A stretch of DNA of 64,000 nucleotides, from the NCBI RefSeq assembly GCF_000377405.1, contig NZ_KB905022.1:248001-312000 (forward strand), read 5' to 3'. Made by a program: the position numbers and the translations under genes. The DNA comes from Thioalkalivibrio sp. ALE31. Lineage in GTDB: Bacteria; Pseudomonadota; Gammaproteobacteria; Ectothiorhodospirales; Ectothiorhodospiraceae. Below are positions 54,955 to 64,000 of this stretch, one piece after another (the stretch's first letter is position 1; every line of letters starts with the position of its first letter). The notes below the pieces were generated by a model. The model had not been told where the DNA came from and made no database searches. It saw only the letters and a program-made list of their open reading frames with translations.

Positions 54955-54977
54955 GGCGTTCGCGACCGGGGCCCGGT

Positions 54978-55451
54978 CTACCGGTGCACCGCGGTGTTCT
55001 GGCCGAACCGGATCTGCCAGCCGTGGTGTTCGTCGTGTTCGAGCAGGAAGCTCATGTGGGTGTGCAGTTCCCCGTCGCCGTGGTCCGGCAGGCCCTCGGG
55101 CATGGATTCGATCCCGGAGACCCGGAACCGGGCCTCGGCGAAGGCGGTGTCTTCACTCAGCAGGGTGATGTCCTGGACGTCCACATCCAGGGAGGTGCCG
55201 ACAAAGGGGCCCTGCAGAAGCTCCGTATGCCGCCGGGCATTGCCGGCGCGGTTCTCGAAGCGCGTGCCGACCAGATTGACCACTCCAGAATCCTCTGCAT
55301 AGTCGCGCGCCCAGGCCTCGCCGTCCCCGGCCTCCCAGGCGGCCGCCTTGGCCTCCAGGATCTGCTGGATCGTGTCCTCGGCTGCCCAGGCAGGGGATGC
55401 CATTACGGCGGCGAGTGGCAGGGCGGCGAGAAGAAGCGGCTTGGCGAACAT
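54978..55451 (-). CDS. Secreted DUF4440/SnoaL-like protein
   Basis: 157 residues with a signal peptide (MFAKPLLLAALPLAAVMASPAWA). The mature domain (ILEAKAAAWEAGDGEAWARDY ... GVVNLVGTRFENRAGN ... EARFRVSGIES ... HHGWQIRFGQNT) is the cone-shaped NTF2/DUF4440 fold. The role, probably ligand binding or hydrolysis in the periplasm, is not predictable. It converges with the SRPBCC gene. Confidence 0.82.
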   Translation of the reverse strand: MFAKPLLLAALPLAAVMASPAWAAEDTIQQILEAKAAAWEAGDGEAWARDYAEDSGVVNLVGTRFENRAGNARRHTELLQGPFVGTSLDVDVQDITLLSEDTAFAEARFRVSGIESMPEGLPDHGDGELHTHMSFLLEHDEHHGWQIRFGQNTAVHR

Positions 55452-55552
55452 GCGGTCTCCGGGGTGTGGGGTTCCGCCCCCCGGTGTACAGGAGTGTGGC
55501 CGGCGACGCCAGCCCCGAGCCACGGGGCCACGGCGCAGGCGCCGGACGGGCG

Positions 55553-57085
55553 CTACCAGGCGAGGGCGAGCAGGCCCGCGCCGACGCACACCACGATGAC
55601 CGGGACGATGGTCTCGCGGATCACCTGACCCTCGCGGGCCTGCAGCCCGGCGGCCCCGGCCGCCATGGCGATGTTGTGCAGCGAGATCATGTTGCCCACC
55701 CCGGCACCGATCAGTTGCAGAGCCAGCACGGTCGGAATCGCCATGCCCAGGGCGTCGGCGGTATCGGCCTGGAGTTGCGCGAACAACAGGTTGGAGACGG
55801 TGGCGCTGCCGGTCATGAACGAGCCCAGGGCGCCGATAAAGGCGCTGAACATCACGAATGTGTCGCCCAGGATCTCCGCCAGCCCCTGGCCCAGGACCTG
55901 TGGCATCGACGGCAGGCCGGCCGCGTTGTGGCCGGAGGTCAGCAGGAGCTGGGTGAGGGCGATGATAAAGGCCAGCACGATCGCGGCGACGCGCAGCTTG
56001 GTCCAGGTGGCGGCGACGGCCTGGGCCAGCGTGGGGCGGCTCACGCGGAACAGCACCAGGGCGGTGAGCAGGGCAAGACCAAAGTAGAAATACGGGGTGT
56101 ACAGCGGGGTCAGGCTCTGGCCGAGTTCGATCTCCCGAAACGCCCCGGGCGACCAGCGCACGGACTGCAGGGCCTCGCGCAGGGGCATGATGGTCCGCGA
56201 CGCGATCAGCGCAGTGGCCATTACCGCGAAGGGGACGAAGGCCAGCAGGACGCGTCCGACCGGGGCCTGCTCGACTTCCTCCCGTCGCTCGTGGCCGGGC
56301 AGCAGGAAGCCGCGATGGGCCGCCAGGGCGATGATCGCCATGGCCGCCACGCCCCCGATGATGGACGGCAGCTCCGGCCCCACCAGCCAGGCGACCAGCA
56401 GGTACGGAATGCCGAAGGCCAGGGCCGATAGCACGGCGAACGGCACGAATGCGCGGAAGCGCCCGCGTTCCTCGCCCAGGGTGGCAACCCAGACCATGAA
56501 GAGCGTGACAAACGGTGCCAGGGCGGTGTGGATCACGGCCGTCTGCAGCACCGCGGAGCGGGTGGTTTCCGCATCCAGGCCGAGGCCGGCGAAGCCGATG
56601 ATCACGGGGGTGCCGGCCGCACCGAACGGGACGGCGGTGCTGTTGCCGATCAGGGCGATGGCGACCGCCTTCAGCGGCCGCATCCCGAAGTAGACCAGTA
56701 GCGGGGCGGCCAGCACCGCGGGGGTGCCAAAACCGGCGATGCCCTCGACGAAGCTGACCAGCCCCCAGCCGAGGAGCATGGCCAGTACCCGGTGATCGCG
56801 CGAGACGCTGGCGATCACCGACTGGATCGCGCTCATGTGCCCCGTACCGATCATCACGTTCAGCACCAGCAGCGCCAGTACGATGATCAGCAGGACCTCC
56901 ACGAACACGACCGCGGCGTCCAGCAGACTGGCCACCAGCACGGGGCCCGATACCTCCCAGACCAGGACGGCCAGCACGAGTGTGGCGAGATAGGCGAGCG
57001 GCGCGGCCTCGAAGGCCGGGCGGCGCAACGGCACCAGCCATGCGAACAGCAGCAGGAAGGGCACCAGCGTAAGCCAGAACAGCAC
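55553..57085 (-). CDS. L-lactate permease-family transporter
   Basis: 510 residues, about 12 membrane helices. Family motifs: FVEGIAGFGTPAVLAAPLLV, GNSTAVPFGAAGTPV and GSFMTGSATVSNLLFAQLQ, then IGAGVGNMISLHNIAMA. Members carry L-lactate or glycolate with protons. There is no lactate dehydrogenase gene nearby, so the substrate is uncertain. A 374-bp gap lies beyond its start. Confidence 0.87.
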   Translation of the reverse strand: MLFWLTLVPFLLLFAWLVPLRRPAFEAAPLAYLATLVLAVLVWEVSGPVLVASLLDAAVVFVEVLLIIVLALLVLNVMIGTGHMSAIQSVIASVSRDHRVLAMLLGWGLVSFVEGIAGFGTPAVLAAPLLVYFGMRPLKAVAIALIGNSTAVPFGAAGTPVIIGFAGLGLDAETTRSAVLQTAVIHTALAPFVTLFMVWVATLGEERGRFRAFVPFAVLSALAFGIPYLLVAWLVGPELPSIIGGVAAMAIIALAAHRGFLLPGHERREEVEQAPVGRVLLAFVPFAVMATALIASRTIMPLREALQSVRWSPGAFREIELGQSLTPLYTPYFYFGLALLTALVLFRVSRPTLAQAVAATWTKLRVAAIVLAFIIALTQLLLTSGHNAAGLPSMPQVLGQGLAEILGDTFVMFSAFIGALGSFMTGSATVSNLLFAQLQADTADALGMAIPTVLALQLIGAGVGNMISLHNIAMAAGAAGLQAREGQVIRETIVPVIVVCVGAGLLALAW

Positions 57086-57418
57086 GATCGCTTCTCCCGC
57101 GCGACGCGAATGGGATCATGCTACCCCGTCGCCGAGCGCGCATACACATCGGTGCGGTCGGATCGCTATAGAACAGGCACGCGAACCTGCACAGACAAAG
57201 GGATATCCGTCATCGGTCACACCGCTTGGAGAACCGGTGGAAATCGTTCGGAGGGGATGCGAGGGGGCGGAGGAAGGTGTTCGGCTCCGGGCCACCAGGA
57301 CTTGCGTCGGCTCGGGAAAGCCCATGGCGCGTGCCATGGGCAGGAAGGTTCAGGGGGTAAAGGGGATACCCCCGCTGGTTCGATGACCCCGGGCATCGCT
57401 CCCCGGGGAGCAGGCAGT
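57086..57418. other. Non-coding gap upstream of the permease
   Basis: About 330 bp with the presumed promoter of the permease gene on its left side. I find no supported gene or named regulatory motif. Confidence 0.5.
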
Positions 57419-57445
57419 ACAGGCCGGCCGAAGGGGCCGGCCTGT
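57419..57445. terminator. Perfect GC hairpin downstream of the acidic protein gene
   Basis: ACAGGCCGGCC-GAAGG-GGCCGGCCTGT, an 11-bp perfect stem 14 bp beyond the stop of the minus-strand gene. There is no T-run on either side, so termination strength is doubtful. Confidence 0.55.
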
Positions 57446-57459
57446 CGACGGACCTGGTT

Positions 57460-57807
57460 TCAGTCTTCTTCCTCCTCGGTGTCATTCCCCAGGTCGATGC
57501 CACCTTCGGCTTCGGCATCGGTTTCGGCTTCGGCGCCGTCATCACCCATCCGGGTGTCCGCGCCGGCACCTGCGCCCATATCGCCTTCGGCACCCGGGGC
57601 CCGACCGTCACCGGTCGCACCGCCGGCCGCGCCACCGGAGGCCTCGGACCCCCGTTCGGAGCCGCCGGCCATTCCGCCACTGGCCTCGGCTCCGGTTTCG
57701 GCCGCTCCTTCTGCCGACCCGCAAGGGGGTAACACTGATCCATGTACACGCTCGCGCTCGAGTCGCTTTTGCGTGCGAACAAGGCGCGGTGACTGCCGTG
57801 CAGTCAT
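57460..57807 (-). CDS. Possible small acidic low-complexity protein
   Basis: About 115 residues from ATG 57807 (MTARQSPRLVRTQKRLE). A Gly/Ala/Glu-rich middle (EASGGMAGGSERGSEASGG) leads to a strongly acidic end (GIDLGNDTEEEED). Composition alone cannot prove it is coding; support is the purine-rich acidic codons and the hairpin after the stop. It may be an extreme-pH-adapted secreted or nucleic-acid-mimic protein, or not a gene. Confidence 0.4.
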   Translation of the reverse strand: MTARQSPRLVRTQKRLERERVHGSVLPPCGSAEGAAETGAEASGGMAGGSERGSEASGGAAGGATGDGRAPGAEGDMGAGAGADTRMGDDGAEAETDAEAEGGIDLGNDTEEEED

Positions 57808-58026
57808 TCTGCACAAGGGAACCGCAACGCCGTGCGCGCGCGCATTTTTGATCAACAACGGGCGGCCGGGCACCTTCGTTGATTAAGTTGTGGGGCTGGT
57901 GCCCCGGGTTCCCCGATTCTGCGTTGCGCCTCGAATCAATTAGAAACGGGCGGGTAGAACCACTACCCGCGGCATGCCGCGCCTTGCATCGGAAAACCTG
58001 GGGGCCAACGCGAGCGTGCAGATTGA

Positions 58027-58683
58027 TCAGTGTTTGCCAAGGCCGCGCAGCTTTCTTCGGGCCTTATCGCGCCAGTTGGCGGCCAGGGCCTCGCAGTCCG
58101 CGAGCTGCTCCAGGGGCGTGCGCTGGTTGTGCTGGTAGACCGCCGCCATGGCGGCGGCGATGCTGAGGGTGTCGGGCAGGCGTTCAAGCCGTTCGATGGT
58201 GTCGCCCACGCCGAGGGTGCCCGGTTGCAGCACGCGGTAGAACCAGCCACAGCGGCCGGTGTCCTGGACCTCGCGGGCCAGGCCCGGGATGTCGAAGCGT
58301 ACGTCGAGTTTCCAGCACGGCGTACGGGGCTGGCTGACCTGCACCCGGGCGGTACCGATGCGGTAGATATCGCCGATGTGGACGTTGCGCTCGTCCATGC
58401 CGTGGCTGGCGAGGTTCTCGCCAAAGCCGGAGGCGACGAAGCGGGCGGCGTGAGCCGGGTACTGCGCCTGCCGACCGTCGTACCGGTCCAGGCTGTAATG
58501 GAGCAGGGCGCGTTCCGGTCCGCCGTGGTTGTCCGGGTCCGCCTGCTCGTCACCGTCCAGGCCCAGGGGCCCCACCGCGAGCGGGCCGGCCACCGGCTGC
58601 TTGTCGATGGCGCTGGCGCGGCCTCGGGCGTAGTCGGGGGCCGCGCGGCCGGTGTAGAGGCCGATGAGTCGGTTGGCGGTCAT
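58027..58683 (-). CDS. MOSC-domain protein (YiiM-like)
   Basis: 218 residues. ADPDNHGGPERALLHYSLDRYDGR, FGENLASHGMDERNVHIGDIYRIGTARVQVSQPRTPCWKLD is the MOSC core with the conserved Cys (TPCWK) that binds molybdenum cofactor sulfur, and the C-terminal helical part follows. YiiM-type proteins reduce N-hydroxylated purines. ATG 58683 is preferred to the longer frame because similarity starts at RLIGLYTGR. Confidence 0.88.
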   Translation of the reverse strand: MTANRLIGLYTGRAAPDYARGRASAIDKQPVAGPLAVGPLGLDGDEQADPDNHGGPERALLHYSLDRYDGRQAQYPAHAARFVASGFGENLASHGMDERNVHIGDIYRIGTARVQVSQPRTPCWKLDVRFDIPGLAREVQDTGRCGWFYRVLQPGTLGVGDTIERLERLPDTLSIAAAMAAVYQHNQRTPLEQLADCEALAANWRDKARRKLRGLGKH

Positions 58684-58755
58684 ACGGGTGCGGTCCCGGG
58701 CTTGCGCATGGTCTCGACGATACAACAGGTCCGCGTCCGCGTGACGCCGGCTCGC

Positions 58756-58899
58756 TCAGCGCCCGGCCAGATAGAGCAGCCGCGCGATGAAGGCGATACC
58801 CAGGATGATCCAGCCAATGGGGTAGGGCAGGATGCCGGAGAAGAACGCGGTCAGGCTGGCGACGAGCAGGGCGCCGATGATAAGCAGGGGGATATCCAT
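58756..58899 (-). CDS. Two-helix small membrane protein
   Basis: 47 residues, almost entirely two hydrophobic helices (PLLIIGALLVASLTAFFSGI and IGWIILGIAFIARLLYLAG). No clear ribosome site is seen. It is likely a genuine small membrane protein because hydrophobicity is regular and the frame is closed by stops. It diverges from the site-2 protease gene. Confidence 0.6.
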   Translation of the reverse strand: MDIPLLIIGALLVASLTAFFSGILPYPIGWIILGIAFIARLLYLAGR

Positions 58900-59036
58900 G
58901 GCATTGAGAGCGATCCCGGCGGCGGATGTTCCGCAAGCCCCGTGCCTCCCGACAGCCAAGTGCTCCGCGCCATAATACGGACCACGCCGGTACCGCTCAT
59001 GGTATCGGGGAGCCTGGCGCCGCAAGGAGTTGCTGC

Positions 59037-60164
59037 ATGTTCAAGACCGTCCTGATCCTTGGCCATATCCGCGGGATTCGTATCCAGCTCCACATCAGCT
59101 GGGTATTCATCCTGATCCTGCTGGTGGCCAGCATGAGCACGGGCTTTCACCACCAGTATCCGGAGTGGAGCCTGGCCATGGCGGCCGGCACGGCGCTGGT
59201 GACGGCCCTGCTGTTCTTTGCGTCCATCCTGGCGCATGAACTGGGGCACAGCATCGTCGCGCTGCGGCGCGGGGTACCGGTGGAGTCCATCACGCTGTTC
59301 ATCTTCGGCGGCGTGGCGCAGATGGAGCGGGATCCGGAGCGGGCCGAGGACGAGTTCTGGATCGCCATTGCCGGGCCCGCGGTGAGCGTGGCACTGGCGC
59401 TCGGTTTCGCCGCGCTCGCGCAGGCCACCGCGGGCGGGTACGAGCCGATCCCGGTGGCCCTGGGCTGGCTCGCGCTGATCAACCTGATCGTGGCGATCTT
59501 CAACCTGATCCCCGGGTTCCCGCTGGATGGCGGGCGGGTGTTCCGCGCGGTGATCTGGAAGCTCACGGGTGATGCGCGCCGCGCCACCGAGGCAGCCGTT
59601 TGGGGCGGGCGTGTGGTGGCGTTCCTGCTGTTCGGCTTCGCCTTCTGGAACCTGGTGGTGATCGGCAACCTGATCGGTGGGCTGTGGATGATGCTGATTG
59701 CCTGGTTCCTGCTGACCATGGCCGAGGGCCAGGGCCGAATGTTCGATATGCGGGAACGCCTGGCCGATGTGCGCGCGCGGGACCTGGCCAGCCCGGATCC
59801 GCCCTGCGTGCGCCCGGAGACCACCATCGACGACTGGATTCACCACGATGTGCTGCCGGGCGGGCGCCGGGCCTTTCTGGTGGGTACGCCGGAGCGGGTG
59901 CAGGGCCTGGTGAGCCTCAGCGACAGCCGCAAGCTGCCGCGCGAGCAGTGGGCCGCGCGCCGGGTCGACGAGATCATGACCCCGGTGGAGTCGCTGAGCC
60001 GGGTGGCGCCAGACACGAAGGCCGAGGCGATCCTGCGCATGATGAGCGAGCGCAACCTCAACCAGATCCCGGTGATGGAGGCCTCCGGGCGCGCGATCGG
60101 CTGGATCGAACGCCAGCAACTGCTGCGCACCATCGAGATCCACATGGATCTGCAGCGGCCATAG
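59037..60164 (+). CDS. Site-2 protease (M50) with CBS domains
   Basis: 375 residues. Zinc motif HELGH within ASILAHELGHSIVALRR and the second ligand in FPLDGGRVFRAV, flanked by about six membrane helices; the C-terminal 150 residues hold a CBS pair (DDWIHHDVLPGGRRAFLV ... VDEIMTPVESLSRV ... QIPVMEASGRAIGWI). It cleaves membrane proteins within the bilayer, probably in response to nucleotides bound by the CBS pair. AAGGAG lies 8 bases upstream of ATG 59037. Confidence 0.94.
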   Translation: MFKTVLILGHIRGIRIQLHISWVFILILLVASMSTGFHHQYPEWSLAMAAGTALVTALLFFASILAHELGHSIVALRRGVPVESITLFIFGGVAQMERDPERAEDEFWIAIAGPAVSVALALGFAALAQATAGGYEPIPVALGWLALINLIVAIFNLIPGFPLDGGRVFRAVIWKLTGDARRATEAAVWGGRVVAFLLFGFAFWNLVVIGNLIGGLWMMLIAWFLLTMAEGQGRMFDMRERLADVRARDLASPDPPCVRPETTIDDWIHHDVLPGGRRAFLVGTPERVQGLVSLSDSRKLPREQWAARRVDEIMTPVESLSRVAPDTKAEAILRMMSERNLNQIPVMEASGRAIGWIERQQLLRTIEIHMDLQRP

Positions 60165-60319
60165 GCGGGTCGTTCAGGGTGGCGGCGAGCGGGGCTTTTC
60201 GGGCGTACGTCGGTCGCGATGCTGGCAAAGCCCCGGTTGGTTCCGTCGGTCCGTCGTTCCGTCGTTACGCCAGGCCTGAACGGGCCGGCCGAGACCGCTC
60301 GCGGTTGGCGTGGCTTCCG

Positions 60320-61387
60320 TCAGTCGGTGGCGGGGCGGGCGCGCCACTGGTCGAGGATGTCGAGGATCGGGTCGATGGCGGGGGGCTCGTCCGTCAGCGG
60401 GCCGGGGACCAGCAGCCCCCGGTGCGAGGCCTCAAGAATCAGGGGCTCCGGGTGTCCCTCCAGGCTCAGTGACTCCAGCGGTACGACGCCGTCGCCCAGT
60501 TCCTCGTCGGTCTGCTCCCACCATTCGCTGATGCGTCCAGCCACCGCCTCCAGATCGATCTGCTCGTCCAGCGCGGCGAGGCTCTCGCGCATGGCGGGGG
60601 TGGGTTCGGGGAGCTTGCCACCGATGATGCGGACCGGGATCGCCTCGGGCCAGGGACGCGCATTCAGTTCGGCCAGGAAGGGGCTGTCGGGACGCAGGTC
60701 GATCTTGGCGGCGCCGGTGCCGTCGCGCAGTCCGGCGAACAGCGAGAAGCGCTGCTCCTGGAGGTCGGCCAGCCACTCGCGCACCTCCAGCCAGACCCGC
60801 AGCCGTGCCCATTCGGAGCCGTGGTTGGGGGTGGCGACGAGGATGACACCGGCCACTGGTCGCCCCCCGACCCGGGGCGGCTTGCCCTCGGGGTGCCGGT
60901 AGCGCGTCACGAAATCGCGGATCACCAGGCCCCCCATGCTGTGACCGATCAGGATCAGCGGGGCCTCGCCCTCGAGTTGCCCCCAGTGTTCCGCCAGGAG
61001 GTCCGTGCTGTGGTCGATGGCCTGGTCGTTGGGGTAGCGGAACTCCCAGCCGTTGAGGCCGGCTTCGTCCAGCGCCGGCGCGAGCGTATCCCAGATATCG
61101 CCAGGCTCGTCCAGCCCGTGCAGGAGCAAGACGTCCGGCGGGTGGTCCTCGGCGAAGCGCTCGGATCGGGGAATGAATCCGAGCAGCTCGTCGGGAAGCT
61201 CCATGGCCTCCGGAAACCACTCGCTCAGGCGGTCCTGCACCTCCACGCGCAGTTCGCGCTCCTGCTCGGGATTGTGTTCGGCCCAGCCGACCCAGATTGT
61301 CAGCGCGAGCAGGGGCAGGCCCACCAGGATCAGGAAGGCCGTGAGGCGCTGGCGGCGCCGGGACGAATCGGGACGGGGGGCGTTCAT
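60320..61387 (-). CDS. Membrane-anchored lipase/esterase-like alpha/beta hydrolase
   Basis: 355 residues. One N-terminal helix (LTAFLILVGLPLLALTIWVG), then the hydrolase: VLLLHGLDEPGDIW, nucleophile ILIGHSMGGLVIR, acid and His near DGVVPLESLS and EASHRGLL. VATPNHGSEWA is typical of PGAP1/lipase-like enzymes. Probably faces the periplasm. The 155-bp gap downstream of its stop holds GTCCGTCGTTC-type short direct repeats. Confidence 0.85.
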   Translation of the reverse strand: MNAPRPDSSRRRQRLTAFLILVGLPLLALTIWVGWAEHNPEQERELRVEVQDRLSEWFPEAMELPDELLGFIPRSERFAEDHPPDVLLLHGLDEPGDIWDTLAPALDEAGLNGWEFRYPNDQAIDHSTDLLAEHWGQLEGEAPLILIGHSMGGLVIRDFVTRYRHPEGKPPRVGGRPVAGVILVATPNHGSEWARLRVWLEVREWLADLQEQRFSLFAGLRDGTGAAKIDLRPDSPFLAELNARPWPEAIPVRIIGGKLPEPTPAMRESLAALDEQIDLEAVAGRISEWWEQTDEELGDGVVPLESLSLEGHPEPLILEASHRGLLVPGPLTDEPPAIDPILDILDQWRARPATD

Positions 61388-61499
61388 GTGTTCACCATCG
61401 GACAAGCGGGCCTGCGCGGCAAGGGGTGTCGCGGGGTATGGACCGGAGGGTTTTCCACCCTGTGTATCATGACGGGACACCCGTTATGGATCACTGGTT

Positions 61500-62195
61500 A
61501 TGCGCCGCGTGTACCTGCTCCCCTGGCTCCTTCTGCCCTTCCTGCTGACGGCCTGCGCGGGACTGGACGTACGCGATTTCGGGCTGGATGGGGGCGGGGG
61601 TGATCGAGCCGAAGAGGCGATCCGCGAGGCCCTGCGCGTCGGGACCGAGCGCACGGTGGAACGCACCGGCCGCGAGGACGGCTACTGGGGGAACGCGCTG
61701 ATCCGCATCGGCTTGCCACAGGAGCTGGAGCAGGCCGGGGATGTGCTGCGCCGCGTCGGGTTCGCGCGCGAAGTGGAGGACCTGGAGCGGCGCATGAACC
61801 GGGCGGCGGAGTCCGCGGCACGGGAGGCGGTGCCGGTGTTTGTCGACGCGATCCGCGGGATGCGTCCCGAAGACGTTCAGGGCGTGCTGCGGGGCGCCGA
61901 TGATGCCGCCACGCAGTACCTGCGCGGGGCGTCGGAGTCCACCCTGCGCGAGCGCTACATGCCCATTGTCCGGGAGCAGATGGAGCGGGCGGATGTGTAT
62001 CGCGTGTACCAGCCGCTGCGGGATGCGGCGGGACGCATTCCCGGCCTGGAGGCGCTGGACGTGGATCTGGACCGCTACGTGACCGATCACGCCCTGGACG
62101 GGTTGTTCACCATCCTGGCCGATGAGGAGCGCCGTATCCGCGAGGACCCGGCGGCACGCACCACCCAGTTGCTGCGGGAGTACTTCGGTCAGTAG
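61500..62195 (+). CDS. DUF4197-type lipoprotein
   Basis: 231 residues with lipobox LLTACAGL. The body (EEAIREALRVGTERTVER ... NALIRIGLPQELEQA ... AVPVFVDAIRGM ... GVLRGADDAATQYLRG) is all-helical and matches DUF4197, whose function is unknown. Its end overlaps the convergent EAL gene by 7 bp. Confidence 0.87.
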   Translation: MRRVYLLPWLLLPFLLTACAGLDVRDFGLDGGGGDRAEEAIREALRVGTERTVERTGREDGYWGNALIRIGLPQELEQAGDVLRRVGFAREVEDLERRMNRAAESAAREAVPVFVDAIRGMRPEDVQGVLRGADDAATQYLRGASESTLRERYMPIVREQMERADVYRVYQPLRDAAGRIPGLEALDVDLDRYVTDHALDGLFTILADEERRIREDPAARTTQLLREYFGQ

Positions 62196-63418
62196 TGAAC
62201 CGCGTGGAGCGCCCCGGTGCGGGGTTCGTCGGAGAGCAGCAGCGCCGGGATCTCCTTGGCCAGTAGCGGGCGGGCGAAGTAGTAGCCCTGGACGCAGTCG
62301 AATCGCAGTTGGCGGCCGATCTCCAGTTGCTCCCGGGTCTCCACCCCTTCGGCGATCGTGCGCAGACCCAGGGAGTCGGCCAGCAGGACGATGCCCCGCG
62401 ACAGGTCCCGAGCGGAAGTATCCAGACCCAGTCCGGAGATGAGCTGGCGGTCGATCTTGAGGATGTCGATGGGGAAGCGATTGAGGTAGGCGAGGGATGA
62501 ATAGCCGGTTCCGAAGTCGTCGATGGCCAGCGGGACACCCAGCGACTTGAACTGGTGCAGGGTGTCGGTGGCATTGTCCATGGCCAGCACGGTTTCCGTC
62601 AGTTCGATGTGGAGCAGCTCCGGCGGGAGTTGATGCCGCTCTAGCGCGGCCGCGACGTGGGCCGCCATTTCGGGTCGCACGATGTCGTGCGCCGAGAGAT
62701 TGATCGCGACGTACCAGGGTGGGTGGCCATGCTCGGTGGCCTGGGCCCTCCATTCAGCGGCCTGGCGGCAGCCCTCGTTCAGCACCCGGTCGCTGATGTC
62801 GTGGATCAGCGAGGAGTCCTCCGCTACATCCAGAAAGTCGGCGGGGGCGAGTTCACCGCGAATGGGGTGCTGCCAGCGGATCAGAGCCTCGACGCCGACG
62901 TGGCGTTCCAGTTCCAGGGAGTAGATCGGCTGGTAGCGCAGGAAGAACTCGTTGTGCCGAAGCCCGCGTCGGATATCGAATTCCTGGCGCATCCGCCGCA
63001 ATTCCTCGGTGACCGGATGCAACGCCGGGATGACCAGCCAGGCCATCAGTTGTCCGATGCCGATGAAGAAGCCGGTGCGCGTCAGCCAGCGCTCGGTCTC
63101 CTGGGCGGTGCCGGCCGCGACATCCACCGGCGTCAGGGGGCCGGCCAGCACGCCGGCGACCAGGGCCACGACCAGCGCGGTGCTGGCGCCGAAGCGCGCT
63201 GCGGCGAACAGGATGGGAACGTAATAGAAATGCGGGACGATACTGTCGGCCCCGCCCGCGGTGTAGACGATCAGCCAGGAAAGGATCAGCCCACCGAGGA
63301 TCAGCGCACTCGCGGTGACAAACGACATGCCGACCCAGGCGCGCAGGGTCGTGCGGGCGAGGTGGTCGGAATACCGAAGGCCGCCGGCTGAGGGGGGAGC
63401 CGATTCGAACCTGGACAT
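62189..63418 (-). CDS. Membrane-bound EAL-domain phosphodiesterase
   Basis: 409 residues. Four N-terminal membrane helices (about 25-135) form a MASE-like sensor, followed by an EAL domain with all catalytic motifs: GVEALIRW, NLSAHDI, ELTET, IDDFGTGYSSLAYL, ILKID and AEGVET. No GGDEF domain. It is predicted to hydrolyse c-di-GMP, opposing the GGDEF-containing protein at 46512. Confidence 0.93.
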   Translation of the reverse strand: MSRFESAPPSAGGLRYSDHLARTTLRAWVGMSFVTASALILGGLILSWLIVYTAGGADSIVPHFYYVPILFAAARFGASTALVVALVAGVLAGPLTPVDVAAGTAQETERWLTRTGFFIGIGQLMAWLVIPALHPVTEELRRMRQEFDIRRGLRHNEFFLRYQPIYSLELERHVGVEALIRWQHPIRGELAPADFLDVAEDSSLIHDISDRVLNEGCRQAAEWRAQATEHGHPPWYVAINLSAHDIVRPEMAAHVAAALERHQLPPELLHIELTETVLAMDNATDTLHQFKSLGVPLAIDDFGTGYSSLAYLNRFPIDILKIDRQLISGLGLDTSARDLSRGIVLLADSLGLRTIAEGVETREQLEIGRQLRFDCVQGYYFARPLLAKEIPALLLSDEPRTGALHAVHY

Positions 63419-63655
63419 CGCGCACTTCCTTTGGCCGATCCCGGGCCGGTTGCTGCAGTGCGGGCCGCCTCATTGCGGGGCGCGGCTCTCGGCCGCGATC
63501 CGGAATGTACGAGATCGCGACCTATTTCCCGAGTGTAGTCCATGCGCGGGAAAACGCCGGCCGGCGTCCGCCATGGCCCGGGCCTGTTGCCGGCTGGGTC
63601 GCGCGGGGATCCGGGTGTCCGGTGCGGGTCGGGCGCCCGCACCGGATTTGACGGG

Positions 63656-64000
63656 CTAGTCGCAGGCGGTGGCGGCGGCCGGGAGGTTGCCGCGCACGCA
63701 GGTGCTGATCTCGGGCGGGTTCTCGTTGATGCGCAGGCGGACGAAGCGGCCGTCGATCTCGCCCGCGGCGTTGGTCGGGTAATGGTCGCCCATGTGCATG
63801 CCGGCCCCGTGCAGGACCCAGTAGTTGAGCATGTGCGCCTCGCCGTGGGGCTGTTCCAGGTAGACCAGGGTGGCGCCGTGGGCCATCTCGGTCACGATCA
63901 GCCGCCGGATCCGCTCGCCGGCCTCGAATTCGACATAACCCAGCGCATGGCTGCTGACATGGCCGCCGCGCATACCCTGCATCTCGGGGGTGTGATTGGT
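63656..64000 (-). CDS. Hypothetical protein, 5' end outside window
   Basis: 115 codons remain, open to the window edge on the minus strand. The fragment begins TNHTPEMQGMRGGHVSS and includes GATLVYLEQPHGEAHMLNYWVLHGAGMHMGDHYPTN, rich in His, Met and Tyr. I do not recognise a family; residues are compatible with a metal- or haem-binding domain, but this is speculation. Confidence 0.65.
   Translation of the reverse strand, partial: TNHTPEMQGMRGGHVSSHALGYVEFEAGERIRRLIVTEMAHGATLVYLEQPHGEAHMLNYWVLHGAGMHMGDHYPTNAAGEIDGRFVRLRINENPPEISTCVRGNLPAAATACD

Noticed and set aside
57608-57814. Alternative 68-codon minus-strand frame in the acidic gene region
   Set aside because: Arg-rich shadow composition, and it overlaps the frame with the more protein-like acidic end.

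Overview
The window is high-GC chromosomal DNA of a gammaproteobacterium. Gene content and order suggest a sulfur-oxidising member of the Ectothiorhodospiraceae (Thioalkalivibrio-like): alaS-lysC-csrA-tRNA-Ser, a type II sulfide:quinone oxidoreductase beside a cytochrome bd oxidase, a K+-independent H+-pyrophosphatase and cytochrome c4. The taxonomic placement is inference from content; no rRNA gene is present.

Layout. 1-3558: 3' end of alaS, lysC, csrA and tRNA-Ser(GCU). 3545-12412: a compact integrated element bounded by a 14-bp repeat of the tRNA 3' end. It carries a P4-type integrase, an AlpA-like regulator, a RepA-like helicase beside a large hairpin/iteron region, a small-terminase-like HTH protein and one phage capsid protein, but no portal, large terminase or tail genes: a satellite-like element. 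12647-21830: a respiratory sulfide module. sqr-cydD-cydC point left and cydA-cydB plus a sigma-54 activator point right. The gap between the two arms holds two divergent sigma-54-like promoters around two copies of a perfect 16-bp palindrome. 22000-29066: a secreted protein, 1-Cys peroxiredoxin, glyoxalase I, a lipoprotein, aat, a COG3146-type acyltransferase and trxB, with many REP/REPIN-like repeats in the gaps. 29409-33836: nrdAB preceded by DnaA boxes and a pair of NrdR boxes.

33840-37140 is an AT-rich defence island: a retron-type reverse transcriptase with a candidate msr-msd RNA, a two-transmembrane effector of the Ec48 type, and a third gene that looks like a PD-(D/E)XK nuclease. It is followed (37195-38897) by a REP-associated tyrosine transposase (RAYT) whose 5' end has been copied in tandem with its REP. 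Copies of this REP lie up to 5 kb away, and one appears to supply the start region of a tiny zinc-ribbon gene.

38992-51419: a lipoprotein, an HDOD protein, a YqhA protein, an amidohydrolase, alpha/beta hydrolase, a GGDEF remnant, and a binding protein-porin-GGDEF/EAL operon, then cytochrome c4 and a HIT protein. 51929-64000: hppA, a PhnB-like remnant, SRPBCC and DUF4440-like proteins, an L-lactate permease-type carrier, a MOSC protein, a site-2 protease with CBS domains, a lipase-like hydrolase, a DUF4197 lipoprotein, a membrane EAL protein and a 5'-truncated gene.

How genes work together: Sqr feeds electrons from sulfide to quinone and the sulfide-tolerant bd oxidase re-oxidises quinol. CydDC is needed to assemble that oxidase, and the adjacent activator, with a Cys-rich PAS domain, is the obvious candidate to switch both arms on together.
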